This document shows positions 1 through 10,553 of a DNA stretch of 64,000 nt, piece by piece. This DNA is from Sparassis latifolia. Taxonomy: Eukaryota > Basidiomycota > Agaricomycetes > Polyporales > Sparassidaceae. How positions within the stretch are numbered: the first letter of the stretch is position 1; the number at the start of each line of letters is the position of its first letter. Both the position numbers and the translations under genes were made by a program. The DNA lies in contig CM031558.1 of assembly GCA_018466975.1 (NCBI GenBank), forward strand, positions 2,666,001 to 2,730,000, in the 5' to 3' direction. Under the pieces are notes generated by a model, which saw only the letters and a program-made list of their open reading frames with translations, had not been told where the DNA came from and searched no databases.

Positions 1-692
1 TTTGGTTACACCCGACGATTTGTCGTGCTGTGTATCAAAGACCGAGAGCCGCTCAGAGTTACAAAGTTTAGAAGTATCTAACGTACTTACTGTGGAAGCC
101 CGAATCTGGAGATCTACCTATTGACGGTACCTTGACGACAGATATCGCAAAGAATGCTAGCACATTCGGGGACGCACGCTCAGATCAATCGTGGGTTGGG
201 AAACATACGGCCAGGATGAGCCTCAGCGGTCAGGACCAGAGCATGCCTGTGTTGTGAGCAGTGAGCCATGATCTTCACCCGATGTCCACACTCCGGCGGC
301 CTGTGTAATCACAATCATGGCCGCGCAACCACCACGCTCTGAATGACCCAGCCACTCGAATCTGCTGTCTCGTTGGATTAGTCGCTGTGTATTCAATGCT
401 AATCAGCCATGGTCATACTTCGACACAAGAGAGACAGACTGAGTGTCTTCCAGACATTGTTATTCGACCGGCACCATGACCACGGCCCACCGGAAAGTCG
501 AGTTTGCAGTCTTGATGATGATCTCCCGACGCAAGTAAAGACTACCGTGGACATTGTCCGGCATCGTAGATCGTTCCATCTTCGTAAGGCCACATGCGAT
601 AGGAGTATAGGGCAACGTTCAAGTAAGGCCTGGAGGCCCATACCTGCACGTGACCGTGTCACGGTGACCGCGACGCGCTCCATCACGAGATT
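1..692. other. No gene recognised
   Basis: This stretch contains only short overlapping reading frames with no family resemblance. Its last part is the 5' flank of the unknown gene that starts at 693. A CCTGCACGTGAC stretch near 642-653 also occurs upstream of the second copy of that gene (near 5277-5288), so part of the promoter may have been duplicated along with the gene. Confidence 0.5.
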
Positions 693-1401
693 ATGTCCCT
701 CGCCTTGGACGGTTACTCCTGGTATGAACGCGATGAGAACGGGAACCTTATACCGGATGGCGGCTCTGGTTACAGGTTGACCCCCGCTGCCTTGGAAGCA
801 GAGCGCGAGGTTTGTGCTCACTTATGGCGCGTTCAAGTTAGTGTTGTCCTATCATCGACGTTCTGATTTCTAGATGTGGTTGAAAAGAGCAAAGGAACGC
901 CTGCCCGCTTCTACGACCGAACTTCCCGACAAATACAACCCCTTCTTGTGCAGGGACATCAAACCGAAGCCATCCCTACTGCAGTACGGCATTGCAGTCA
1001 ACTTCGACCAGCTTCGGTCGTATGTGAAGGAGAAGAACCTCCTAGAGCCTGCCGCACGCAAGCGCGGCGTATCTCTTTCTTCCCTTTCGGTCATGCCCAT
1101 CGTCTACGAGGCTATCCATGGCCTGGAAGTAGCGTGCAACGCCCGCCTTCACTGGGCTATACCGTGGATTGCCGGCTACAATGGGATGGTTGTGCTTTAT
1201 TCGAACTACTCCATCTTTTGGGAACAGCTTGAAGAGGAGCACGAGCCGGAGGTGATTAAGATATTGCAAGAGGAGCTGGGCGTCACAGAAAACCGATGTG
1301 GTATTGGGATGTTTCCAACCGGTGATGCCTGTGAGTTATACATGTTTGTCCGACTTCTGGCCCGCTTAGAAAGTGCATGCGGCTCTTGGAGCTCTAACTA
1401 G
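693..1401 (+). CDS. Unknown two-exon protein, copy 1, frameshifted near its end
   Basis: Exon 1 is 693-809 and exon 2 is 874-1401, separated by a 64-nt GT-AG intron. The 214-residue product begins with a segment containing YERDENGNLIPDGGSGYRL and continues with a tryptophan- and charge-rich body. It is almost the same protein as the one at 6208-6846, with the intron at the same place. Compared with that copy it lacks one base near 1288-1291 (gaaaaccg against gagaaaccg). The last 12 or so residues are therefore changed and the frame runs on past the TGA that would end the copy 2 frame near 1323. I do not recognise the family. The duplicate and the shared intron argue that it is a real gene, but this copy is probably damaged or newly extended. 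Confidence 0.6.
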
Positions 1402-1887
1402 ACAATGCAATGCCATTTTGTATTGAGAGGTGGAATGTCTCTAGTATCTGCAGTACAACTAATCCAAGGATCTACCTGGACACGTCGGAAGAGCCGCAGA
1501 AGAGCGGATGCCAGTACACCAACGATGTGATCTAATCGAAGGTGATTATATTTCCTGAAGGGCCTCATTGAGCTCATTACATCCCCTCTTGTGTGCCCAG
1601 AAAACAAGGGTAAAGCTATAGTGATAATGTCCTTGCAGCGTCAGTACATAGCCTGCACTCTCATCGTGTTCTCGCTCGAATGAGAACCCCGGTCCCTCGC
1701 GCTGCTGCCGACGATGTGATGCAACCTAATGATGGGTCTCTGTAAGTCCCCGTCTGGTCCATTCGCTGGGTTGATATTTTCAATCGGTGTTAGAGGATGT
1801 CCTGCCCATAGACGCACTACCGCCCGTTTTCAATCAATCCGTCGGTGCGGCATCATCTACCTACTCTCGTGTCAAGTACTCGGACTG
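1402..1887. other. Gene-free stretch
   Basis: About 50 bases of similarity to the 3' flank of the second gene copy extend past the original stop codon. Beyond that I see no coding signal, repeat or RNA gene. Confidence 0.4.
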
Positions 1888-2257
1888 AAAATGAACATCG
1901 CGCAGGTCGTCCGGCAGGGCGCATTCATTGACATGATGCACGAGCTCGGGTTGACCAAGCGGGGCTACTTTAACAACAGCGACGACGAGCGTGTATTTGT
2001 GCACACGACAGCACGTTATCATGCATAAAGTTGGTCTAATACTACCGCTTGAGGATTGATGCAAGGAGCTCGACGTGGTGAATTTGCCGCGCTCGTTATT
2101 TCTTGTGCCGACGCTCGATATTGACTTTGTGCGACATTCTCACCAGCTTATGGGCAGTCGCTATGAGGAAGACCATGCAATGTCAAGCACCATGTGGATC
2201 AGTACGCTCGATGTTTCCGTTCTATCTGCTGATACAGTAACATCGGCTGTGCAGTGA
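1888..2257 (+). pseudogene. Decayed fragment of a DUF1399 (glycine-rich domain-containing protein-like) gene
   Basis: The first frame (about 1891-2028) reads through AFIDMMHELGL and ends in ARYHA followed by a stop. The next frame (2075-2257) reads VPTLDIDFVRHSHQLMGSRY. These resemble the DUF1399 family, in which a RYHAFLDL segment is followed by a PTLDIDLxWHTHQL core. Here the pieces are in different frames, are separated by a stop codon, and the conserved W of WHTH has become R. No start region or C-terminal part was found nearby, so this is a relic. The assignment rests on motif memory only. Confidence 0.55.
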
Positions 2258-3598
2258 CAATATGGTCAAAGAGGACTGGCTAGCCATGTCCCTCGCATGC
2301 ATGGTAGGTGAGCAACAATCTCGACGTAGCGTGCGCATTAATCGTATTTCATAAGAACGGCCCCGACGTGAGACTCTGCCCCCCTTGTCCTACAGACGCG
2401 TCCTCTGCGACGCATGCAGGAGCGGGCATAGAGTAGCAAGGGGCTGTACGCCTACTATCGTCAAGACCGGGTATTTATCTCCTTTTTTGCAATGAAGCCG
2501 AATAGATTTGTCGAACACATCAGACGAAGATTTAAAGCACCCAGAGAAGGATGTATTTGACGAGTCATACTGAAGACAGGAAGGCTCGATACCTCTGCCT
2601 CTTCCATGAATTTCCATGCCGATGTTGGCCTTCTTGAAATCGAGCTGTCAAGATAAATCTTATGGAGGCGCGGAAGTAGAACCTATCCGTGGGGAGTCGT
2701 ATGAAAGTATTAACGTTTACGGTATGTCTCCTCAACAGAAACGTCACGCTAGCATGCTCACTAGCTGTAGGACCAAAGTTGTTCTTCAAGTGCCGTGTGG
2801 ACACCCCCCGTAGCGAAACCATATTTGGCTTGCTTTTTGCCATCTTCCTACGCCCCGCAAGCGACACGGTCTCGCTCTGCGCCACGATCACCAAGAGTCG
2901 ACCATTGATTCAGCAGCAACTTTTGCCGAGCAATCTGTACTATCTTCGTCGCACCGTACAGCGGCGTCGAGCCCGGTAGAATCTGGCTATCGCGTTAGAC
3001 TCACAACCTCTATTTCAGCCCTGAGGTCCGTATCATACCGTTCCGAACATTCACCCGATTACTCTGTCGTCTCCGTTCAAGGGCAGGCGAAAGGAGCTTC
3101 TCGAGAATCCCGAATTCTGGTCAAGTTGTCGCTGAGCGGCACGCTCTGCACCAGTATCATCTGAAGATGAAGGGATCTCGGCGGTATGAGAGGAAGGGCG
3201 TTCATCCACTGAAAGACCTGCTTGGGTACATGAAGAGTAGTGACGCCATTGGTAGACATACTATGGATCATTAGTTCTGTATTCGCAGCATCATCAGTGC
3301 ATTTCGCCACGGTTACAGTAGACTAAGTATCCTTTTTTGTCGTTGCCCCAGCCAGTCTGACCTGTGTTTGTGGTGTCAAACACCGTACCACTTGTTAATA
3401 TTGATACGATGGCGGGTGATTTGCTGGGATTCCTCGGTGCTCATAGATTTCTTAATATAATAATCCCAGCTGGTACTTTCGGGTTTCGATTGACTTTCTT
3501 TTACATTGCTCGACGGGAATATAAGTACACTCCACGGGAACTGAAAATTGTGTCAGACAACTGAAGATACCACACCAATCACGCACATACCATATGAC
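2258..3598. other. Gene-poor stretch, probably decayed coding or transposon sequence
   Basis: Several 60-110 codon frames occur on both strands but none shows a recognisable domain, plausible splicing or a family motif. It may contain further debris of the DUF1399-like relic. I see no RNA gene or terminal repeat. Confidence 0.4.
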
Positions 3599-3657
3599 CT
3601 AGCGCCCGGATCTCCCGCGCGAATACCACACGTTCCCTGCCTCGTCGTCGTCGTCGT

Positions 3658-3688
<31 letters not shown>

Positions 3689-5041
3689 ACCGTTGTCATC
3701 AATGTCTTGGTCAAGGTTCAAGTCAAAGCCGAGATGCATGTCATCCTCGATGTTGCTGTGGGCATTATCATCGGCATCGTCTGTATCCTCGAGGAACGGG
3801 ACCTCCAAGTCTGCCTCAGAGAGCGCATCGTCCCGTGATTGGCTACGCGTCCTTCGAGTTGCACCGGTGTTACTGGGGCGGACACTGCTATAGTAATTCC
3901 CTGAGGTGTCCTCTTCATGGATAGAAGGGTCCGAGTTAACTGCACTCTTAAGCTCTTCCTCCTCCCGCGTCTGACGGCGAATAAAGTCATCTCGATCCTG
4001 GCGAGCCTGTTCCTATTTATAAAATATAGGTAAAGTTAACCCGGTGGAGAACTCAGTGGAAAAAGTGCAAAAGCATACCAGAGATGCTTCGGAGGCATGA
4101 TAATCACCTGTCGGCATTGTGAAGAATGACGGCTGAAAAGGTATATCTATGTCCCTCGAGGTCATAATGTCCCTTAGAGCCTTCCGGAAAAGGGGATTGA
4201 AGACTGCTCCACCCTGAGTCAGGATAGGCTCGCAGTAGTAGATCGTCCTTGGGTGATCTCTGGAGACTTTGACAAAGGCGTGATCCATCTCCTGTTTACT
4301 ATATGTCTGAGCCAAATATGTAGTCACATCATCATCTCGTTTCCGCTTCGGCCTTTTCTGTGGCTGACTGTGATCGGTAGGATGGGCACGCAATTCTGGT
4401 TGAGAAGGTGAATGATTGGGAGGATGGGTTTGGGTGGACCTCAGGTACTCGAAGACAGAGAAGTATATGCCCAAGACAAGCACTCCGTAAAACTTGTCGC
4501 CAGCAAAGTGATTGAATGCGAACAGTGCCTGCTCATTCAGTTGTTCCAGATGTGACCATACAACCCTTTGTGCTTCCTCCTGTCCCTTATCAGATAGCCA
4601 AACCGCATCACAGTTAAGGGGTTTCACTTCAACCCAGAACCCAAGTACAGGGAGCCTGTATGATGGACTGAAACGATTAATGACAGTCGCATCGTGGAGG
4701 AAGGCAACCATGACGGTGAAATCCGGGATGCGGCGCCGAAAATCTGTACCAGGCGGCGCAGTGAAGGATGATTGGGGCTCGCAGCCTAGTGCACGGTCAA
4801 CATCCAACGGATCACCAGCAGTTTCGCAGAAAGTTGTGAAGATATGCCCATAAAGCATGTACAAAGGGCTTTCTTCTTCGCGCAACGCCCCAGCATGCCT
4901 GATCATTAAACGAAGTTTGTTGAAAAAACAGGTATTTTGAATCAGGATATTCTGCCAATACCATAGCTCTTTTAGAACTTGGAGGGCATGAGGTGGATTA
5001 GGACAAAGCCTCACCGTCTGAGATTGGAGCGGTTCCGCCAT
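3599..5041 (-). CDS. Unknown protein with PD-(D/E)XK nuclease-like core, NLS and poly-Asp tail
   Basis: Exon 1 runs 5041-4079 and exon 2 runs 4012-3599, with a 66-nt intron (donor GTATGC, acceptor AAATAG) that keeps frame and gives 458 residues. Residues 106-108 read PDF and residues 138-140 read EVK in the context FWVEVKP, about 31 residues later. That spacing and the hydrophobic strands around it fit the PD-(D/E)XK (restriction-endonuclease-like) fold. A following glutamine-rich helix (around 155-180) would also fit such a nuclease. A basic cluster RPKRKR near 235 looks like a nuclear localisation signal. The second exon encodes a very acidic tail with about 15 consecutive aspartates. No named family is recognised; nuclease activity is inference. 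It lies back to back with the TIR element carrying a PHD-like gene. Confidence 0.7.
3642..3690. repeat. (TCG)n/(TCA) microsatellite encoding poly-Asp
   Basis: A run of TCG triplets interrupted by TCA encodes the aspartate tract of the minus-strand protein. It is expected to vary in length between strains. Confidence 0.9.
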
Positions 5042-5317
5042 GATGAATAGGTAAATTAGGGTACTCTTGGAAACGCGATCAGTGGAATCAGTGGAACCGG
5101 GAGAGGCGATTGCGGTATGAGATAAATACGTTCGCGCTGCACTCGTTAACGCGTCAACTGGCGAACCTTGCTGAACGTCGAGCCGCAGAGTGTTGGCCGT
5201 TAACGTTGGCCGCCGCTTGAGCAGAGCCAGGGAGGCTGTGAAGTATGAACCGAATAACTACTATCGGATGGTAGTGCCTGCACGTGACTGTCGCAGCTCA
5301 GCAATGTCACGTTCGGT

Positions 5318-6183
5318 CCAAGGGGCATGCACCGGCAGATTCCGAGACACAGGGTAGGGGGAGGGGGGGGGCCTCCGAGGCCCTTAACCGGAAATTATAT
5401 ATATATATTTAAAACCTGCATAAAATATCCTAAGCACCATGTCGGTCGGAAGGGGCCAGCAGTCTCACGAATATAAGTTGTGGTGAGCACAGTCCTTTAA
5501 GCTTTAATTGTTTTCATTACTCTAACACCAACATCTCAAATCTTTAGCTGTTACCCTCGAGTCCCACGGGCGAGCCATCTACCTATCAGCTGGACGGTCC
5601 TGATCTAGCGTTGCGGGCTCAACCTGTAACCAACCGGTTGGATATTCCTATTGATCCTAAGCTTCTACCTGAGAGCGAAGAGGATTTGGACATCGACATA
5701 GCAACCCAGCACTCGACGGAGCCAGTAAACTCGGAATCCCACGAGGAGACGTTCTGCTGGTGTCAAGGTCCTGAATCGGGGGAGGCAGTACATCTGGCTG
5801 TAAGCAATGGGTGTGTTGACTTATCATTATTTTTCGTCGTTGCATCTCACGTCCGCGTTATCCTGCTGTCAGTACCACTTTGAATGTGTCGACCTCCTGG
5901 AGCCACCGAAAGGCCCATGGTTTTGCATGGATGAATGCCATGCAAAATATCAGAAATCTCATGCGCACAAGAAAAGGAGAACTGATCCGCGTGTAGTTAC
6001 AGAGCTATATTGATAGTATATGCATCGAAAAACCTTTGTCTCTACTCTCCACGCGAAAACATACAGAAACCTTCCATATATGGACCGTGGGAAATTCCCA
6101 CGGGGGGAGGGGGGGGGTCTCAAGGGTGCTTAACCGGATTTTCTGACCCTGTGTCTTAAATCCGATTTATGCATGCCCCTTGG
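5318..6183. mobile_element. Terminal-inverted-repeat element, 866 bp, with 6-bp target duplication
   Basis: The ends are inverted copies: both begin CCAAGGGGCATGCA (14 of 14 matching), then a diverged block, then GACACAGGGT in register, making a 38-bp bipartite inverted repeat. TTCGGT stands directly before the left end (5312-5317) and directly after the right end (6184-6189), as a 6-bp target-site duplication. G-rich runs and a CTTAACCGG/CCGGTTAAG pair form a further subterminal inverted repeat. Inside lies a small PHD-like gene but no transposase, so the element would be non-autonomous. It sits 18 bp upstream of the ATG at 6208, in the promoter or leader of the second copy of the unknown duplicated gene. 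Confidence 0.8.
5439..6013 (+). CDS. Small PHD-finger-like protein carried inside the TIR element
   Basis: A consistent model has exons 5439-5482, 5562-5799 and 5873-6013, giving 140 residues. The acceptor at 5560-5561 is chosen because the earlier one at 5546-5547 leads to an in-frame stop. The C-terminal part reads CWCQGPESGE, then HFECVDLLEPPKGPWFCMDEC, close to the ING-type PHD finger (CxC ... HxxC ... W-x-C). The second cysteine pair expected between these halves is missing at the exon 2/3 junction, and the last pair is spaced CxxxC rather than CxxC. Full zinc binding is therefore doubtful. A TATA-like run is at 5398-5409. In normal PHD proteins this fold reads histone H3 tails; here that role is inference. 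Confidence 0.6.
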
Positions 6184-6207
6184 TTCGGTCCACTTTAATC
6201 CCACACC

Positions 6208-6846
6208 ATGTCCTCCTCCACCTCCGACCGCTACTCCTGCTATGAACGCGACGAGAACGGGAACCTTATACCGGACGGTGGCTCGGGCTACAGGTTAACC
6301 CCCGCTGCTTTGGAAGCAGAGCGCGAGGTTTGTGCTCACTTATGGCGCGTTAGTGTCGTCCTATAATCGACGTTCTGACTTCTTGCCAACCAGATGTGGT
6401 TGAAAAGAGCGAAGGAACGTCTGCCCGCTCCTACGACCGAACTTCCCGACAAATACAACCCCTTCTTGTGCAGGGACATCAAACCGAAGCCACCCCTACT
6501 GCAGTACGGCATTGCAGTCAACTTCGACCAGCTTCGGTCGTATGCGAAGGAGAAGAACCTCCTAGAGCCTGCCGCGCTTATGCGCGGCGTACCTCTTTCT
6601 TCTCTTTCGAGCATGCCCATCGTCTACGAGGCTATCCATGGCCTGGAAGTAGCGTGCAACGCCCATCTTCACTGGGCTATACCGTGGATTGCCGGTTACA
6701 ATGGGATGGTTACGCTTTATTCGAACTACTCCATCTTTTGGGAACAGCTCGAAGAGGAGCACGAGCAGGAGGTGATTAAGATATTGCAAGAGGAGCTGGG
6801 CGTCACAGAGAAACCGATGTGGTATTGGGATATTTCCAACCAGTGA
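6208..6846 (+). CDS. Unknown two-exon protein, copy 2, intact
   Basis: Exon 1 is 6208-6327 and exon 2 is 6394-6846, with a 66-nt intron ending CCAACCAG, giving 190 residues ending in a WYWDISNQ tail. It is a close duplicate of the gene at 693-1401 with the same exon structure, and this copy keeps the uninterrupted frame. No known domain or signal peptide is seen. The TIR element lies immediately upstream, so its expression may depend on sequences supplied by or disrupted by that insertion. Confidence 0.75.
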
Positions 6847-7879
6847 CGCTTGTGAGTTATGCATCTTTGTCCGACGTCTTGCCGTCTGACAAATACACGC
6901 TCTCGTAGGTCGCAGCGTATAGTGGTTCGATCTCACCTATCCGTCTCCTCCTTCTGTTATATCCGCTACATCGTTTGCATCGCTCGTTTCGTCACATCAC
7001 TCGCACGTCGTCCTTATCACGCGCATCGTCGTGTTATTGTCGAGGAGAATACCCAGTGTATAGTATACAAGGAATCTTACCCTCTTCCACCATTCCATCC
7101 TGTTCCGCTTCGTGTCTGTTCAACATCCCTCATGCCACAGCCCAGCCCCACTGCTTTGTGTTGCTCTGTATTGACTAATTCACCATAGCCTAGCTTTGTT
7201 GACATTTTCGATCCCCCGGACGGAGCATTATTAAGTGCAGTGAGCGTGAGCCTTCCAGAGTGTGGAAATGTTGCCGGGGAGGATTTCCTGTCCTCGTACG
7301 TGGTCGTGTCATAAGCACACTGGTACGCTCTAGTGGCATCGACATCGTATGCAGACTGACCAGATGAAGAGTCTTTGTGGGAGTGTAGACTTTCTGTAAA
7401 CTCTCTAACCCCTCCTGGCTCGTTATCTTAATGCCAGATTGTCCGCTCGTCAGCAGTACTTTATGACTCGGATGCTCACAACCAGAGACAGACTCCACAG
7501 CGGCACGAGCTTTCCAAACCATCTCACTAAAGAGCAACCGTACCGATAGTTCATGTGAAACAGGCGTAAAGTGTTCACAGGAAATGTACATGTTTTCAGC
7601 GTGCGTCGCAGGAGACCATCAACGGCACACGACTCCGAGTCGGACAATGGAACTCGGGGCCTGGACAACTATTTAATTGATTACGTAAGAGAATATGTAG
7701 CTCAGCCTCTTTGGAGTCGCTCGTCACAGCCTATATGACTTGACTCATCATGATACTTTGCTTTACACTCTCGTAGAAAAGTACCTTTTGGGCTTGGGTA
7801 GCAAACATCAAGCATTACACCCACTACATTAATATCCACTCATCAATACTCTTTGATATCTCTTATACTTCATCCTCTC
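6847..7879. other. Gene-free stretch of about 1 kb
   Basis: A minus-strand frame of 133 codons at 7190-7591 has no recognisable domain and its composition is not convincing. The end of this stretch is the promoter and leader of YPI1. No repeat or RNA gene was seen. Confidence 0.5.
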
Positions 7880-8429
7880 ATGGCTACTAGACAGAGGCCG
7901 TTGACGCCATTGGACGGTTCGCGCACCATTACTCTGCAGGACAGCCAGCGAGCAGAAGATACATCAGTGCCCAATGTTGCGAGCAGCGAGACTGTAGGAG
8001 CGCTTCGCCTGCGCGGGGCTCCCCGAAATCGGCAACAAGTGGTGTGGCGGGAAGATGTCGTTGACAACGAGGGTGCGGGGAGGAAATCGTCGAAAAGTAC
8101 GCCTAACGTCCACTGCTTTGAGTGCTGCTGAATGAATAGTATGATAACCAGTCTGTTGCATCTACCATAAACCTCGAAAGTTTGATGAGTCTTCTGACGA
8201 GGAGTCGTCTGACTCTGACTCGGATTCCGACTCCTCCTGCGGGCATGATCATGACCACCCACATCCTCGGGGAAGGCGCGACGGTCCGGAAAACGCAAAC
8301 GGCGACAATGCGACCATGAGAAGCGGTCAGGGTGGCGTGGTGCACGAATTAGAAGATGATGAAGACGGGCCGAATGTATACGAGAAGATACCGGGCAGGA
8401 AGCCGAAGAAGACCCCCACAAATAAATGA
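7880..8429 (+). CDS. YPI1: Type-1 protein phosphatase inhibitor (YPI1/PPP1R11 family)
   Basis: Exons 7880-8096 and 8152-8429 are joined across a 55-nt intron; the splice falls inside the most conserved stretch. The 164-residue product contains LRLRGAPRNRQQVVWREDVVDNE, a VxW PP1-docking type motif, then CCIYHKPRKFDESSDEESSD with the CCIxH motif typical of inhibitor-3. A Ser/Asp-rich region and a His/Asp stretch (HDHDHPHP) follow, and the tail is basic. In yeast this small, heat-stable, largely disordered protein binds the PP1 catalytic subunit Glc7 in the nucleus and regulates it. Length and motif order match the family. It converges on TFG2. Confidence 0.93.
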
Positions 8430-8876
8430 GGTATGTTGCACCTTCGCACTTTTCTTGCCCTCGCCGCGTATGTTTGGCTGACTTTGAGCATTTATGTTGT
8501 ATAGTCAACTGTCACTGTATTCGCTCGTTCTATATTGCATGTTCCGGTAATCTTGTCTATGCTACTTTACGCTGTCCACCGCTATTGTTTATCTACAGAT
8601 TTTGAGTCCTCACTTTTTGGCCTGGAATTCTCATCGGGCAAGTATGATTGTATTTTTTGACATTACATGGGTGACGTCAGACTACACTGGGGAAAATTTG
8701 CATAAGAATTCGATTATCAGGCTTTGACTTCCTCAGATCGTCCATTAGGCCTTGCGGTGACGTCATGATAGATTCATTTGAGAATCGTATTGCAGAATTC
8801 AACCGAGAGACGCCTAGAAATACAGTCCGCGGTACTATATGATATAATGCATTACGAACGACGAAAGCAATGCGGC
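8430..8876. other. Convergent intergenic region
   Basis: This is the shared 3' flank of YPI1 (plus strand) and TFG2 (minus strand). It is AT-richer than the coding flanks and holds no recognisable feature. Confidence 0.6.
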
Positions 8877-10037
8877 TCATGAAACTTCCTCCATATCATC
8901 ATCGTCTTCGTCTTCATCGTCATCGTCGTCGTCCTCGCCTTCCAGCTTCATTTCTTCCATCTCCACTCCTGGAACCCCATTGCCATATGCAGGCACATAA
9001 CTGGGGCCTGGTACATTTTCTGCCTTGATCTGATATCACCCCAGAATATGAGCGATAAGCACCGATTGGGGTGGACGTTGTACTCACTCCTTCGCCCTTG
9101 TAATTCGCCAATAGCTCCCAGCCGCCGTTGTGCTCTCCACTGCGATGGAGGAATGCAATTTCGCTGAGCACTTCTTTGAGATACGCCTCGGGCTGCTGCG
9201 TGCGGTCCCGTAACACCTTGATGGGCCAGTGTTCGCGCTCTTGGAATGCGCGGAACAGCTCGTCCAGCAGCTGATTGCGGGGCATCCGCGCCATGCGCTC
9301 GAACTGGCCCTTTGCTGGCTTCGGCTTTCCTTTCTGTTACATGACGAACAGTGAACCATGGCACACGAGACTACTGGGCGACGACGTACGACAATATTAA
9401 ACGGCGTGGTGTGGGCCATTCCGCTTGTAAGCATATTGATTCCACCACGTCCGCCCGGATGTGCGTCCTCGATACGCATGATTTGCCGCGCTGGCCTGTT
9501 CGCAGCAATCGTCCGCTCCTTCAGACGCCGCCTATACCTGTCTGAGAACACTGGCCGCAGGTTGCACTCGTGTTGTACTATTCCTGTGAGCATCGTCGTA
9601 CGCGCGCGGCTCGCCGAACCTGGCTCCTTCTCACGCTCCGCGACCACGATCTGGTTCTCGACGGCATCATTGACCATGTCCAGCTCGTACTCGTCCCCGC
9701 CGGGGTTTTCCTCGGTCGGCGGGAGAAGCAGCACAATGCGGGGCTTTTTTCCGGAAGAAGACTTGGCTTCATTGTAGACACGGATGGTAGCGAGCTCGAT
9801 GCCCTCCTCATCGATGTTTGACCAGCGTTCTAGCAGGAACTTTGGTATCTGGCAGAGGTTCATCAGTGCTGTGCCGACTTTCCAATTGTTATGTTGGCTT
9901 GCCTTCACTACCCAAACTCTCCCGTATCCGTCTGTCGGGGACAGGAGCGGCTCGTCTGGATCTGGCTGCGAATCTTCGTCGTTGACGCCGTGCACTGCAT
10001 CAAACTGCTTAGGCTCCTCTTCCATCGAGTCCTCCAT
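8877..10037 (-). CDS. TFG2: Transcription initiation factor IIF subunit beta (RAP30/Tfg2)
   Basis: Exons 10037-9375, 9333-9088 and 9029-8877 give about 353 residues. The N-terminal half has the TFIIF-beta dimerisation segment (GRVWVVKASQHNNWKVGTAL, then EYELDMVNDAVENQ), then the fungal linker with ECNLRPVFSDRYRRRLKERT. The C-terminal winged-helix domain is encoded by exon 2 (RNQLLDELFRAFQEREHWPIKVLRDRTQQPEAYLKEVLSEIA). The tail is a short Asp/Glu-rich run. TFIIF escorts RNA polymerase II to the preinitiation complex. The first intron, if the GTAGTC donor is right, is only 41 nt, shorter than others in the window. Confidence 0.93.
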
Positions 10038-10553
10038 GTTGTGTTGCTCAACAGCGAAGAACGGATAGACTACGGAAGTCGCAGAACGTGAAGAAAGACG
10101 GATGGGATTAATTCAGCAGATGTCTCAGCGACAGACGCGTCTCCCAAATCGGGAAGTGGTTGTTTATTTCTAAAGGCTTTACACGACAGATGTCAACAGG
10201 CACAAACTCGACCCGATTTTGATTCTGGAGTGACGTCACATACAACTCATGGGTTGACAGGTAACTTGTTGACTTGCAGTGAAGCGATACAAATATGCTA
10301 AATTATGTTCGCGACTTAATTGTACGTAGGAAACTGGGCTACTTTGCCCTCTAACTTCGGAGAGCAACCCGACGAACCTCAGGCATAAGTAATAGGCTCC
10401 AACAAGGTCCAGGTATCTTCTTGCATCGTCATTCATGAGTGGGGATGGCTATGTGGGCGAGACAAAGACCACGTATCGGTCGTCTACATTAGCTGGAACC
10501 AACACAACGCCAGTGTATAATAGTATATGATAAATCTCTATGGCAGCAAGAAT
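10038..10553. other. Intergenic between TFG2 and CYC1
   Basis: This contains the TFG2 promoter and the CYC1 3' flank, both read on the minus strand. No other feature is recognised. Confidence 0.6.

Noticed and set aside
3548..3838. Plus-strand frame with a long valine run
   Set aside because: It is the antisense shadow of the poly-Asp tract of the minus-strand gene.
5483..5547. First intron of the PHD-like gene ending at 5547
   Set aside because: It leads to an in-frame stop at about 20 codons; the acceptor at 5560-5561 keeps the frame open.
6900..6960. GGTTCGATCTCACC, like a tRNA T-arm
   Set aside because: No acceptor stem, D-arm or anticodon arm can be folded around it.
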